Below, piece after piece: positions 16,848 to 25,706 of a stretch of DNA of 64,000 nt (position 1 is its first letter; each line of letters starts with the position of its first letter). Made by a program: the position numbers and the translations under genes. The notes beneath the pieces were generated by a model. It searched no databases. It saw only the letters and a list, made by a program, of their open reading frames with translations, and was not told the origin of the DNA. The DNA lies in the NCBI GenBank assembly GCA_050179685.1, contig JBFXEW010000021.1, forward strand, positions 28,249-92,248. The letters are read 5' to 3'. The stretch is from GWE2-40-63 sp050179685. GTDB taxonomy: Bacteria > Bacteroidota > Bacteroidia > Bacteroidales > SZUA-534.

Positions 16848-18674
16848 ATGATTAGGGCACGTCTTCTGTTATTTGTAAAAACCGGCATTTTTTGGATGCT
16901 CTTTTTTTTACTTAGCCGCACTTTTTTTCTATTGTACAATTGGGAACACACTTTTCAATTGCCTTTAAAAGATATTGCGGGTTCAATACTTCATGGATTA
17001 AAACTCGATAGTTCTTTAACCGGATACCTGCTCTTTTTCCTTGCTTTAATACTAGCTCTTTCAACTTTTGCATCGGGAAAGCTAATTAAACCCATTGTAA
17101 AAACTTATCAGTGGATATTTTTACTGCTTTTTACTTTGCTAACTGTTGTTGATGCTGAGCTTTATAAAAACTGGGGATTCCGCATCGACAATACCGTTTT
17201 ACTTTATCTTAAAACACCCAAAGAAAGTCTGGCTTCAACACAATTATGGTTAATCGTTTTGTTGATTATCGTTTTTGCTGTACTTAGTTATTTTTCAATT
17301 AAAATATATCAGAAATATATTGGTGCATCAGCAAAGAAAATACTTCCGGCAAAATGGTATAATTTTCCACTTTTTCTGCTATTAGCTGGAGTAATGATTA
17401 TACCTATCCGCGGGGGACTGGGAATAGCACCTATTAATGTAGGAGCTGTGTTTTTTAGTAAACAGGATTTTGCCAATCATGCAGCGGTTAACGTGGGTTG
17501 GAATTTTGGAAAATCGTTAACCGAAATGAATCAAATTGAACTGCCCGAATTTTACGAACAACAGGAAGCCAAAAACACGGTTCAGCAGCTTCTTGCATCA
17601 AATGGAGGAAATAAACAACAGTTTCTTCGCAACGATTCTGCATCGGTATTGATAATTATTCTTGAAAGCTTTACCGGAAAAGTAATAGCTCCCTTAGGTG
17701 GAAATACACTGGCTACGCCAAATTTTACCGCGCTGGCAGAAGAAGGTGTTTTATTCGACCGGATATTTGCCACTGGCGACCGAAGCGATAAAGGAATTGT
17801 TGGAATTCTAAGTGGATATCCGGCACAGCCTACCACCTCAATTATAAAATACACGTCAAAATCGGAGAAGTTACCGCAATTGAGTCGTTTCTTTAAAGCA
17901 CACAACTACCAAAGCGCATTTTATTACGGAGGTGATATAAATTTTGCCAACATGAATTCCTATTTTGTGTCGGGAGCTTACGATAAACTGGTTACTCAAA
18001 ATAATTTTGATGTGAGCCAGCGAACTACAAAATGGGGAGTTCACGATCATTGGGTATTCGAAAAATTACAAAAAGATTTATCCCAGACAAAACAGCCTTT
18101 TTTTACAGTAATGTTTACTTTAAGCAGTCACGATCCCTTTGATGTTCCACATAAAAGCAATTTCACCGGTTCCGATTGGGACAATCGTTATTTAAATGCC
18201 ATTCATTACACCGACAGTTGTTTGGGGGCTTTTATTGAAACTGCAAAAAAATCCGATTGGTGGGAAAATACTCTGGTGGTTTTGGTTGCCGATCATGGTT
18301 CTAAATATCAGCAGCTTGCCTACAGTTCGCCTGAAAAATTTCATATTCCCATGCTTTGGTTGGGTGGTGTTCTTAACCAAACCGATACTGTAATTTCAAG
18401 TACCTGTTCGCAAATAGACATTCCGGTGATGATAAGTAATCAGTTGAATAAGAATTATTCAGGAGCTTATTTTGCCAAAGATGTTTTATCGGGCCAGGAG
18501 CCTTTTGCCTATTATGCCTTTAACAATGGTTTTGGATTTTTAAACGACAGTACACATTTTGTTTGGGATTTAGATTTGGGCGACTTTATTTTAAATAAAG
18601 AGGTATCATCACAGGTTTCAAAACAAGGAAAAAGCTTCGTACAGGAAGTGCTTATCGATTTTTCGAACAAATAA
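16848..18674 (+). CDS. LTA-synthase-like membrane phosphotransferase (sulfatase superfamily)
   Basis: The N-terminal ~190 residues hold five hydrophobic helices, and the remainder is an extracytoplasmic alkaline phosphatase/sulfatase-like domain. E273 in IILESFTGK and D482/H483 in VADHGSKY are metal ligands equivalent to E255 and D475/H476 of S. aureus LtaS. The nucleophile position is S313 in TGDRSDKG; LtaS uses threonine (T300). The family transfers phosphoglycerol or phosphoethanolamine-type groups onto lipids or glycans. In a Gram-negative the acceptor would be periplasmic glycan or lipid A-like material, which is inference. The 608-residue length is normal for the family. No start closer to the first helix fits better. 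Confidence 0.87.
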   Translation: MIRARLLLFVKTGIFWMLFFLLSRTFFLLYNWEHTFQLPLKDIAGSILHGLKLDSSLTGYLLFFLALILALSTFASGKLIKPIVKTYQWIFLLLFTLLTVVDAELYKNWGFRIDNTVLLYLKTPKESLASTQLWLIVLLIIVFAVLSYFSIKIYQKYIGASAKKILPAKWYNFPLFLLLAGVMIIPIRGGLGIAPINVGAVFFSKQDFANHAAVNVGWNFGKSLTEMNQIELPEFYEQQEAKNTVQQLLASNGGNKQQFLRNDSASVLIIILESFTGKVIAPLGGNTLATPNFTALAEEGVLFDRIFATGDRSDKGIVGILSGYPAQPTTSIIKYTSKSEKLPQLSRFFKAHNYQSAFYYGGDINFANMNSYFVSGAYDKLVTQNNFDVSQRTTKWGVHDHWVFEKLQKDLSQTKQPFFTVMFTLSSHDPFDVPHKSNFTGSDWDNRYLNAIHYTDSCLGAFIETAKKSDWWENTLVVLVADHGSKYQQLAYSSPEKFHIPMLWLGGVLNQTDTVISSTCSQIDIPVMISNQLNKNYSGAYFAKDVLSGQEPFAYYAFNNGFGFLNDSTHFVWDLDLGDFILNKEVSSQVSKQGKSFVQEVLIDFSNK

Positions 18675-18685
18675 ATGTGTAGGTT

Positions 18686-20962
18686 TTATCGTTCAGTTTT
18701 ACTGATCTTTCCTTTTATAGAAAAGTAAAAGATAGTTCCTTTCCCTTCTTCAGAATTACAAAAAATTGAGCCACCCAACAACTCAGCCAGATTTTTAGAT
18801 ATGGCTAGTCCCAGTCCGGCTCCGCGGTAAACCTGATTTTTTAAGCTTTCAATTTTATGAAAACGCTCAAAAATTGACAATTGCATTTCTTTAGGCATGC
18901 CAATACCGGTATCGCTGACAAAAAACTCCAATTCATCGGCTGCAACCTGTTTGCATCCAAATTTAATAAATCCGGCCTCGGTAAACTTAAAAGCATTGTT
19001 TAGCAGATTTAAAAGAATTTGGGTTAAGCGAAAGTCGTCGGTTTCAATAACCAAATCTTCGGGTAAGTCCTGATACGAAAGGTGAATGTGGTTTTTTTGT
19101 ATCATCTTTCCATAATCCATCAGCGTGTGATAGACATTCTTTAATAAAGAATTGACATTTACCGGTTTAAAAATAATATCGATTTCTCCGGCTTCAATTT
19201 TCGATAAATCGAGAATGTCGTTTATAAGTGTTAATAAGCTTTGACCACTTTTTTGAATGATATCAACATAGAATATGCGATCGTCTTCACTTATTTCTTT
19301 TTCAGCAAGCAATTCGGTAAAACCCAAAATAGCGTTCATGGGAGTTCGTATTTCGTGGCTCATGTTTGCTAAAAAAGCTGATTTTAACTTATCCGATTTT
19401 TCAGCTTGCTCTTTTGCCTGAAGTATTTCTAATTCTTTGGTCTTTAAATAGGTAATATCCGAAACCAGTCCGAACAATCCTTCTACCTTACTTTTTCCCT
19501 CGTTAAATAGGGGCGACAGGTTAATAACCAAATCTTTATAAACTCCATTTTTTGAAGCAACTTTGTATTCAAAAGAAACGGCTTCTCCGGCAAAGCATTT
19601 TTTAAACTCCGATTCAGGGGGAGAATAGTTATTTGCACGAAGAATATCGTAAAACGTATGGTTTTCGAGTAAGTCTTTATGGGTACCCAGAATGCTGCAA
19701 AGTTCCGGATTAACGTAAGTTACCAGGTGCTGGCAGTCCATTTCAAAAAAGCCTTCCTGAGCAGTTTCCAGAATAGTTAAAAGCTTATTGGTGCTTTTAA
19801 CCAGACTCCGTTCAGCTAAAGTCTTTTTCCGGTTGTAATAAAGCAGGGTTAAAACAGCAATTATCAATAGTGTGAATGTAATCAACACAAGAATTATTTC
19901 AGTTTTGTACTTTTCCATGGCCCGCTGAGGTTTGCCAATAATCTCAGCATCTTCAGGAATTAGTTTTTTGTTTAGTTCGAACTTTTTAAGTGCAGCATAA
20001 TCGAACATAAAACGGTTTGGACTTTTGGTTACAACAGGAATAGCAACCGCCGGTGTACCTAAAAGTATTTCGTTGGCCAAAAATGCTGCTTTGTTTCCCT
20101 GGGCTTTTCCCGATACCAGCAGTCCGCCAACAGCTCCTGTTCCGAGATAAAAATCCCAGACCACATAAACTGGCAGGGAAGTGCTGTTACAAATTATTTT
20201 TCCGGATTCTTCGTAACTAAAATATTTTCCTTTTGAATCCTGATTATATGATAACAAGAAAATCAAACTTTGCGGTGGAAGTTTGTAAAGAATGGAATCA
20301 ACAGCATCCATTTTAAAATTGCTAAGAAAAGTATAAGCAACATTGGAAGGCAATCGGTTTTTAATTAATTGAAAAGCATTGTAGTTGGCTTTTCCGGTAG
20401 GAGTCTGGTCGTTGATTATATAAATGTGTTTGGTATCAGGATGTAGTTTTAAAGCCAGTTTAAGTGTCCCCAGTAAATCGATACCTTCAACAACTCCAGT
20501 AATTGAATGGCTTGGATCTTCAATTAATGCAGCATAATCGCCTAAATTATTGATTCCACAAAACACTATTTGAGATTCCGGAAAAATTTCTTTTCTGTAT
20601 TTCATAACGAATTGAAAAGCAATGTCATCCGATGTAATTATTACGGGAATTTTTACCTGGTTGTATTTAACATTCCATAATTTAACCAGTTGTTGAAAAT
20701 AAATTGAATCGTTATTTCTTTTAGCATCAAGGAATTCCGTAAATAATTCTTTATTGGTAAAACCATCCAGCTTAGCCAATGCTTCATGAATGCCTTCATC
20801 AACATTATCGGTCCAGGTGAAACCTTTATGGTAGCTGTGAACAACCAAAACACCTTCAAGTTGAGTAATGGTACGGTCATTACATCTTGCACCAAAATTC
20901 AGTGTTATTAGTAAAGCTGCTAACAATATTTTAGTGCGTATCAATAAAACTCTGGTAATCAT
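18686..20962 (-). CDS. Sensor histidine kinase with ABC substrate-binding-type periplasmic domain and PAS
   Basis: The 758-residue kinase has a signal sequence (ITRVLLIRTKILLAALLITL), a ~300-residue periplasmic domain resembling the ABC_sub_bind family of ligand-binding proteins (about residues 35-320), a membrane helix (EIILVLITFTLLIIAVLTLL, about 355-375), a PAS domain (about 395-510), HisKA with H536 in ANMSHEIRTPMNAILGF, and an ATPase domain with NLLNNAFKF and GAGLGLAISKNL. There is no receiver domain and no adjacent response regulator. Its start overlaps the end of the MobA-like gene by 32 bp, so the two are probably co-translated. This ties it to the purine module and suggests it senses a small molecule of that pathway, although the ligand is unknown. 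Confidence 0.88.
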   Translation of the reverse strand: MITRVLLIRTKILLAALLITLNFGARCNDRTITQLEGVLVVHSYHKGFTWTDNVDEGIHEALAKLDGFTNKELFTEFLDAKRNNDSIYFQQLVKLWNVKYNQVKIPVIITSDDIAFQFVMKYRKEIFPESQIVFCGINNLGDYAALIEDPSHSITGVVEGIDLLGTLKLALKLHPDTKHIYIINDQTPTGKANYNAFQLIKNRLPSNVAYTFLSNFKMDAVDSILYKLPPQSLIFLLSYNQDSKGKYFSYEESGKIICNSTSLPVYVVWDFYLGTGAVGGLLVSGKAQGNKAAFLANEILLGTPAVAIPVVTKSPNRFMFDYAALKKFELNKKLIPEDAEIIGKPQRAMEKYKTEIILVLITFTLLIIAVLTLLYYNRKKTLAERSLVKSTNKLLTILETAQEGFFEMDCQHLVTYVNPELCSILGTHKDLLENHTFYDILRANNYSPPESEFKKCFAGEAVSFEYKVASKNGVYKDLVINLSPLFNEGKSKVEGLFGLVSDITYLKTKELEILQAKEQAEKSDKLKSAFLANMSHEIRTPMNAILGFTELLAEKEISEDDRIFYVDIIQKSGQSLLTLINDILDLSKIEAGEIDIIFKPVNVNSLLKNVYHTLMDYGKMIQKNHIHLSYQDLPEDLVIETDDFRLTQILLNLLNNAFKFTEAGFIKFGCKQVAADELEFFVSDTGIGMPKEMQLSIFERFHKIESLKNQVYRGAGLGLAISKNLAELLGGSIFCNSEEGKGTIFYFSIKGKISKTER

Positions 20963-21533
20963 CAGGTGTATTTAGGTTTAATAAAATTTCCGGTTCGTTT
21001 GTTTCGATGATAATTTGAACATGCTTTTTAAGCGCGTTTTTTAGGTTATTTTCTTTTGTTATATCAGCTTGTAATAGTTCATTTGCTACTTCTGCCGACA
21101 GCAAAACAGGATGACCACCTTTATTCTTATAAAGAGGTTTAACATAAGTATTGGGTTCCAGTTTTGTTATCATTTGCATCAATAAGCCATTCGATACAAA
21201 AGGATTATCGATATTGTGTACAAAAACAGCTTTGTTTTCCATTAATTTTAGTCCAAGTTGTAAGGAATGCATTCTTCCTTTTTCCGGTTCATTGTTCTCT
21301 GCAATATAAATATTCCCGGTCAGTTTTTGTATATGCTTTTCCAGAGTTTTTTTTACAGAATTTTGAACAACAAGCACAATTGTGTTTATTCCTGTAGCCT
21401 TATAGCTTGAAATTAGCGCTTCAAAAAAATATTGATCGGACTTTGATTTTAGTAAAGCTTTTGGCATACCCATGCGTTCCGAATTTCCGGCAGCTAAAAT
21501 TACAATTCCCAATTCGGTAAAACAGGTATTCAT
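20931..21533 (-). CDS. MobA/MocA-like nucleotidyltransferase (molybdenum cofactor cytidylyltransferase-like)
   Basis: The protein has the NTP-transferase signature LGIVILAAGNSERMGMPKALL at the N-terminus and later VHNIDNPFVSNGLL and GGHPVLLSAEV, as in MocA, which attaches CMP to molybdopterin for xanthine dehydrogenase-type enzymes. The neighbouring Mo hydroxylase and YgfK genes support that role over MobA or sugar nucleotidylyl transfer. A frame opens at 21563, but the ATG at 21533 places the conserved motif near the N-terminus and is preferred, giving 200 residues. It is divergent from ygfK and overlaps the following sensor kinase by 32 bp. E. coli mocA (ygfJ) lies in an equivalent cluster. 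Confidence 0.8.
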   Translation of the reverse strand: MNTCFTELGIVILAAGNSERMGMPKALLKSKSDQYFFEALISSYKATGINTIVLVVQNSVKKTLEKHIQKLTGNIYIAENNEPEKGRMHSLQLGLKLMENKAVFVHNIDNPFVSNGLLMQMITKLEPNTYVKPLYKNKGGHPVLLSAEVANELLQADITKENNLKNALKKHVQIIIETNEPEILLNLNTPDDYQSFIDTH

Positions 21534-21649
21534 AGTGCAAACAAATAAAGGAAAAATTACCAAAATAATTTGGCCCGTTGATACAAACGACCAAATTCAT
21601 TTATATTTCTATGAAATATTTCTATATTGAGCCACCAAAATTTAATCAT

Positions 21650-24600
21650 ATGAACGACAGATTTAGCTTACTTCCCATAGAAAAGTTGTTGCAACTTTTC
21701 CTTTCCGAAGATACAAAGCATAATGGATTTTTAGGAATCCCTAAAGAACTTTATGCAAAAAGTGCTAACAAAAAGAATTTTAGTTCCCAACTATTTGGGC
21801 AATCCCTGGAGTGTCCGCTGGGAGTTGCTGCTGGTCCGCACAGTCAATTGGCACAAAATATAATCAGTGCCTGGCTCTGTGGCGCCCGATACATTGAGTT
21901 AAAAACCATTCAAACGCTCGACGAGCTGAGCATTGAAAAACCTTGTATCGATATGCAGGACGAGGGATACAATTGTGAATGGTCGCAGGAATTAAAAATT
22001 GAAGAAACCTTTAATCAATACCTCGATGCCTGGATTTTGATTCATGTGCTCGATCATAAAATGGGAACTCAGTTTGCAAAAGGAACCATTTTTAACATGA
22101 GTGTGGGCTACAATCTCGAAGGCATTCTTAAAGATAATGTACAATGGTTTCTGAATAAGATGCAGCATTGTCCCAAGGAACTGGAAACTAAAATTGCTGC
22201 TATTCGTTCCATTTATCCTGATGTGGACCGCCTCGAAATTCCTTCTCAACTATCAAACAGCATTACTTTAAGTACCATGCATGGATGTCCGCCCGACGAA
22301 ATTGAGAGCATTGCTTCGTACCTGATTGAAAACAAAGGCTTAAATACTTACGTAAAGCTAAATCCAACCCTGCTTGGACCAGATGAACTCAGAAAAATAT
22401 TAACAGAAAACGGAAAGTTTAAAACAAATGTTCCGGATATTGCTTTTGAGCACGACCTGAAATATACCGATGCCGTTCCCATGATAAAACGTTTGATGGC
22501 GCTGGCTGATAAAAAAGGTGTTGCTTTTGGTTTAAAACTTACCAATACTTTGGAAAGCAAAAACCACAAATCGGTTTTTTCCGAAGCTGAAATGATGTAT
22601 ATGAGTGGCAGGGCTTTGCATCCCATTTCGGTTAATGTGGCGCGAAAGTTACAAAATGAATTTAATGGCAGTTTATCGGTTTCGTTTGCCGGTGGTGCCG
22701 ATGCGTTTAATTTTCCCGATTTATTGGCTTGTGGCTTAACACCGGTAACTGTATCATCTGACTTGCTAAAACCGGGTGGCTATACCCGTTTACTCCAATA
22801 CCGTACCGAACTGGAAAAACGAATGGATGAAGCTGGTGTTAATTCGCTAAGCGATTTTGTAGCCAATGAAACTTCCGGAAAAACAGTTTTAGAACGCTTA
22901 AATACTTATGCCGATGAGGTATTAACAAATAAGCGCTACCAACGCTTGTACTTTGTAGAACCAACTATAAAAGGAACACGAAAACTTAACCTTTTCGATT
23001 GTATTGCTGCTCCCTGTAAAGAGAATTGTGCTGCTTCGCAGGATATTCCGGAATATTTGTATCACACGGCTCAGCATAATTTTGATGCGGCCTGGGAAAC
23101 TATTTTAAAAACGAATTCACAACCGGGAATTACCGGTAATATTTGCGACCATTTGTGCCAATTGCGTTGCACCCGCATTAATTATGATGATCCTTTACAA
23201 ATTCGGGAAATAAAGCGCTTTGTAGAAGAAAACCATCAAAAAGAAGCATCATTAAAACCGGCTAAAAGTAAGGGTAAAAAAATTGCCATAATAGGAGCTG
23301 GCCCATCCGGCTTAAGCGCAGCCTATTATTTATGTCTGGCTGGCTTTGCTGTGGAACTTTTTGAAGAAAAACCAAAAGCCGGAGGAATGGTTTCCGCAGC
23401 CGTTCCCTCGTTTCGCTTAAGTAATGATAAAATCCAAAACGATATCGACAGGGTTTTAAAACATGGAGCTAAAATAAACTACAACAGCAAAGTGGATAGT
23501 AGTTTATTCGATGCGCTTTATGCATCGTTCGATTACCTGTACCTTTCTACTGGTGCTCCAAAAGCCAGTAAACTTGATATTCCGGGTATTGATGCCGAGG
23601 GAGTAATCGACCCGCTTTCGTTCTTATTTAATGCCAAGCTGGGTGAAAATCCGGTTAAAGGAAAGAAACTTGCCATTATTGGAGGCGGGAACACCGCCAT
23701 GGATGCAGCACGTGTGGCTCATCGTCTGGTTGGTGATTCAGGCTCTGTTACAGTAATTTACCGACGCACAAAAGAACAAATGCCTGCCGATTTAGGCGAA
23801 ATAAAGGCAGTTCAGGAAGAAGGTATTTCCCTGATGGAATTAACAGCACCTAAACAGATTTTGCATGATTCCGATAAAGTTGTGGGAATGGAATGTGTTA
23901 AAATGAGTTTGAAACCGTCAGTGGCCGGAAAACGCCCGAGCCCTGAGCCAATTCCCGACAGTGAATTTGTGCTTGATTTTGATTTTATAATTCCGGCAGT
24001 AGGTCAGGAGGTTGTACTCGATTTTATCGATCCGGAATTATTTAAACCACATCCCAACACCCATGAAATTCGCATAAAAAGAGTGTTTACCGGTGGCGAT
24101 GCCATGCGCGGAGCAGCAACAGCAATAAAAGCCATTGCCGATGGTCGCAAAATTGCTGAACATATTGCCCGACTTGAAAATGTAAGCATTCCAACAACTA
24201 TGGTTAATCCAAAACAACACGATTATGTTGAATTGATGCAACAAAGAGCTTTTAGAAAATTTAGTAGTCCGGTTAAGGAAAGCCCTTTAAGTGAGCGTAA
24301 AACGTTTAAACCGGTTAGCTATAGTTTATCGGAACCCGATGCAGTAAACGAAGCTTCGCGCTGTATGAATTGCGACGAAATTTGCAATATTTGTGTTACG
24401 GTTTGTCCCAATAGGGCAAATTACAGCTACGAAATTACTCCCGAAGCTATTCAATTGTATAAAGCTGTTCGTAAAGAAAACGGGGTTGGTATAGAACCCG
24501 ATAAGATTTTCAGTGTCAAACAAAAATATCAGGTTTTAAATATTGGTGATTTTTGTAACGAATGTGGAAATTGCGACACTTTTTGTCCAACAAGTGGTGC

Positions 24601-24910
24601 GCCATATAAACAAAAACCCAGGTTTTATTTAACTGTTCAAAGTTTTAATGAGGCCAGTGAAGGATATTTCTTATCGAAACTTCCAAATCAAAAACAAATT
24701 TTGATTTATAAAGAAAAGGGGGGCATTAGAACGCTGGAATATTGGAATGGGGAATGGGTATATGAAACCGATCATGTAAAAGCCACATTTAATGGCGACG
24801 ACTTTAAATTACTTTCAACCAAATTTAAGGTGCCCTGCGCGCAGCAGGTTCATTTTGATATGGCTGCCGAAATGAAGGTTTTATACCATGCCGCTGAAAG
24901 CTTGTATTAA
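21650..24910 (+). CDS. ygfK: YgfK-like flavo/iron-sulfur oxidoreductase of purine catabolism (putative selenate reductase family)
   Basis: This large protein resembles E. coli YgfK across its length. Its N-terminal ~430 residues form a dihydropyrimidine/dihydroorotate dehydrogenase-like barrel (CPLGVAAGPHSQLAQNI, ITLSTMHGCPPDEIES, FVKLNPTLLG-like). The middle is GltD-like, with cysteine clusters in APCKENCAAS and GNICDHLCQLRC, and dinucleotide motifs IIGAGPSGLSAA and IIGGGNTAMDAAR. The C-terminus has two 4Fe-4S motifs, CMNCDEICNICVTVCPN and CNECGNCDTFCP. The layout suggests electron transfer between NAD(P)H, flavins and a partner hydroxylase or ring reduction of a purine. A TTG at 21578 and an ATG at 21611 are possible earlier starts; the ATG at 21650 aligns with the E. 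coli N-terminus. Confidence 0.92.
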   Translation: MNDRFSLLPIEKLLQLFLSEDTKHNGFLGIPKELYAKSANKKNFSSQLFGQSLECPLGVAAGPHSQLAQNIISAWLCGARYIELKTIQTLDELSIEKPCIDMQDEGYNCEWSQELKIEETFNQYLDAWILIHVLDHKMGTQFAKGTIFNMSVGYNLEGILKDNVQWFLNKMQHCPKELETKIAAIRSIYPDVDRLEIPSQLSNSITLSTMHGCPPDEIESIASYLIENKGLNTYVKLNPTLLGPDELRKILTENGKFKTNVPDIAFEHDLKYTDAVPMIKRLMALADKKGVAFGLKLTNTLESKNHKSVFSEAEMMYMSGRALHPISVNVARKLQNEFNGSLSVSFAGGADAFNFPDLLACGLTPVTVSSDLLKPGGYTRLLQYRTELEKRMDEAGVNSLSDFVANETSGKTVLERLNTYADEVLTNKRYQRLYFVEPTIKGTRKLNLFDCIAAPCKENCAASQDIPEYLYHTAQHNFDAAWETILKTNSQPGITGNICDHLCQLRCTRINYDDPLQIREIKRFVEENHQKEASLKPAKSKGKKIAIIGAGPSGLSAAYYLCLAGFAVELFEEKPKAGGMVSAAVPSFRLSNDKIQNDIDRVLKHGAKINYNSKVDSSLFDALYASFDYLYLSTGAPKASKLDIPGIDAEGVIDPLSFLFNAKLGENPVKGKKLAIIGGGNTAMDAARVAHRLVGDSGSVTVIYRRTKEQMPADLGEIKAVQEEGISLMELTAPKQILHDSDKVVGMECVKMSLKPSVAGKRPSPEPIPDSEFVLDFDFIIPAVGQEVVLDFIDPELFKPHPNTHEIRIKRVFTGGDAMRGAATAIKAIADGRKIAEHIARLENVSIPTTMVNPKQHDYVELMQQRAFRKFSSPVKESPLSERKTFKPVSYSLSEPDAVNEASRCMNCDEICNICVTVCPNRANYSYEITPEAIQLYKAVRKENGVGIEPDKIFSVKQKYQVLNIGDFCNECGNCDTFCPTSGAPYKQKPRFYLTVQSFNEASEGYFLSKLPNQKQILIYKEKGGIRTLEYWNGEWVYETDHVKATFNGDDFKLLSTKFKVPCAQQVHFDMAAEMKVLYHAAESLY

Positions 24911-24926
24911 AAACTTAGCTGCATTA

Positions 24927-24966
24927 AAAAAGGCCAACCGGAATAAACAGGTTGGCCTTTTTTTTA
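24927..24966. terminator. Bidirectional terminator between ygfK and the Lrp-type regulator
   Basis: AAAGGCCAACC and GGTTGGCCTTT form an 11-bp perfect stem with a 10-nt loop and a T tract. The A-run on the left gives a T tail on the minus strand. Confidence 0.9.
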
Positions 24967-24976
24967 TAGAATAAAC

Positions 24977-25447
24977 TTAATCTACTTCAAATTCAAAGGC
25001 CGTTTCGTATTTTGAGGTTTCCATTACAAAAGAACTGTAAAAACGACTCACATTTTTTATTTTTGAAAAATCTTCAGTAACAAAACGGTGGTAATCGTCC
25101 ATATCTTTAATAAAAATCTTTAGAAGAAAATCAATGTTGCCCGATAAATAATAGCATTCATTAACTTCTTTTAAAGCATTTACTTTTCTTATAAACTCAT
25201 CAACACCTTCTTTTGAATGATTGTCGAGTAGTACCGATAAATAGATGGTAAGCCCTTTCCCGGCTTTTCTCGGATCGGCTAATGCAACGTATTTGGTAAT
25301 GAAACCCTGCGATTCCAGCTTTTTAATTCGCTCATAAACGGGGGTTTTCGACATCCCCAGGCGACTGGCAATTTCCTTTGCAGTAATTCGACAATCGGTC
25401 TGCAATATTTGCAAGATTTCTTTGTCAATAGCATCAATTTGCTTCAT
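24977..25447 (-). CDS. Lrp/AsnC-family transcriptional regulator
   Basis: The 156-residue protein has an N-terminal winged helix (IDKEILQILQTDCRITAKEIASRL) with recognition helix GMSKTPVYERIKKLE and a C-terminal RAM ligand-binding domain (about residues 65-150) including DFLLKIFIKDMDDYHRFV. Lrp/AsnC proteins bind amino acids or related small molecules and form octamers on DNA. It is transcribed away from the two PLP-enzyme genes, across a 259-bp AT-rich gap, which suggests that it controls them and itself. The presumed effector would be an amino acid made or consumed by those enzymes, such as 2,3-diaminopropionate; that is inference. Confidence 0.93.
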   Translation of the reverse strand: MKQIDAIDKEILQILQTDCRITAKEIASRLGMSKTPVYERIKKLESQGFITKYVALADPRKAGKGLTIYLSVLLDNHSKEGVDEFIRKVNALKEVNECYYLSGNIDFLLKIFIKDMDDYHRFVTEDFSKIKNVSRFYSSFVMETSKYETAFEFEVD

Positions 25448-25506
25448 AGCGATTTTAATTTTGTGAGTCTCTTAACTAAAATTTTAATTAAAACGTGGTA
25501 TGTAGT

Positions 25507-25514
25507 CAAAAGTA
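25507..25514 (-). promoter_or_regulatory. Putative -7 element of the Lrp-type regulator
   Basis: The minus strand reads TACTTTTG, a perfect TAnnTTTG match, 60 bp upstream of the regulator start. No -33 TTTG is clear. Confidence 0.35.
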
Positions 25515-25670
25515 ATCTTTTTTTTTAATTTAATAGTAAAAAAAACTTTTCTATACGTTAATCTCTTAGCTATTTACAATTTAATTCTGCAATAGTTATA
25601 AAACACAGAATATATTCCCAATATATAAAATTATTATATACTTTAATTCTATATTATTCCAAATTTACAT

Positions 25671-25678
25671 TACATTTG
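25671..25678 (+). promoter_or_regulatory. -7 element of the PLP-enzyme/Mo-hydroxylase operon
   Basis: TACATTTG matches TAnnTTTG exactly, 28 bp before the first PLP-enzyme start. It is preceded by a long AT-rich stretch without a -33 TTTG, as expected for a promoter needing an activator such as the divergent Lrp-type protein. Confidence 0.55.
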
Positions 25679-25706
25679 TTGTGAACATAAATTTATAATA
25701 AACCAT

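Noticed and set aside
21578..21649. TTG start at 21578 for the YgfK-like protein
   Set aside because: The first 24 residues are not matched by E. coli YgfK as I recall it, and the ATG at 21650 lines up with the family N-terminus.
25448..25706. Small gene or RNA in the gap between the Lrp-type regulator and the PLP operon
   Set aside because: The DNA is low-complexity A/T with stops in all frames and no hairpin with a T tract; only promoter elements are supported.
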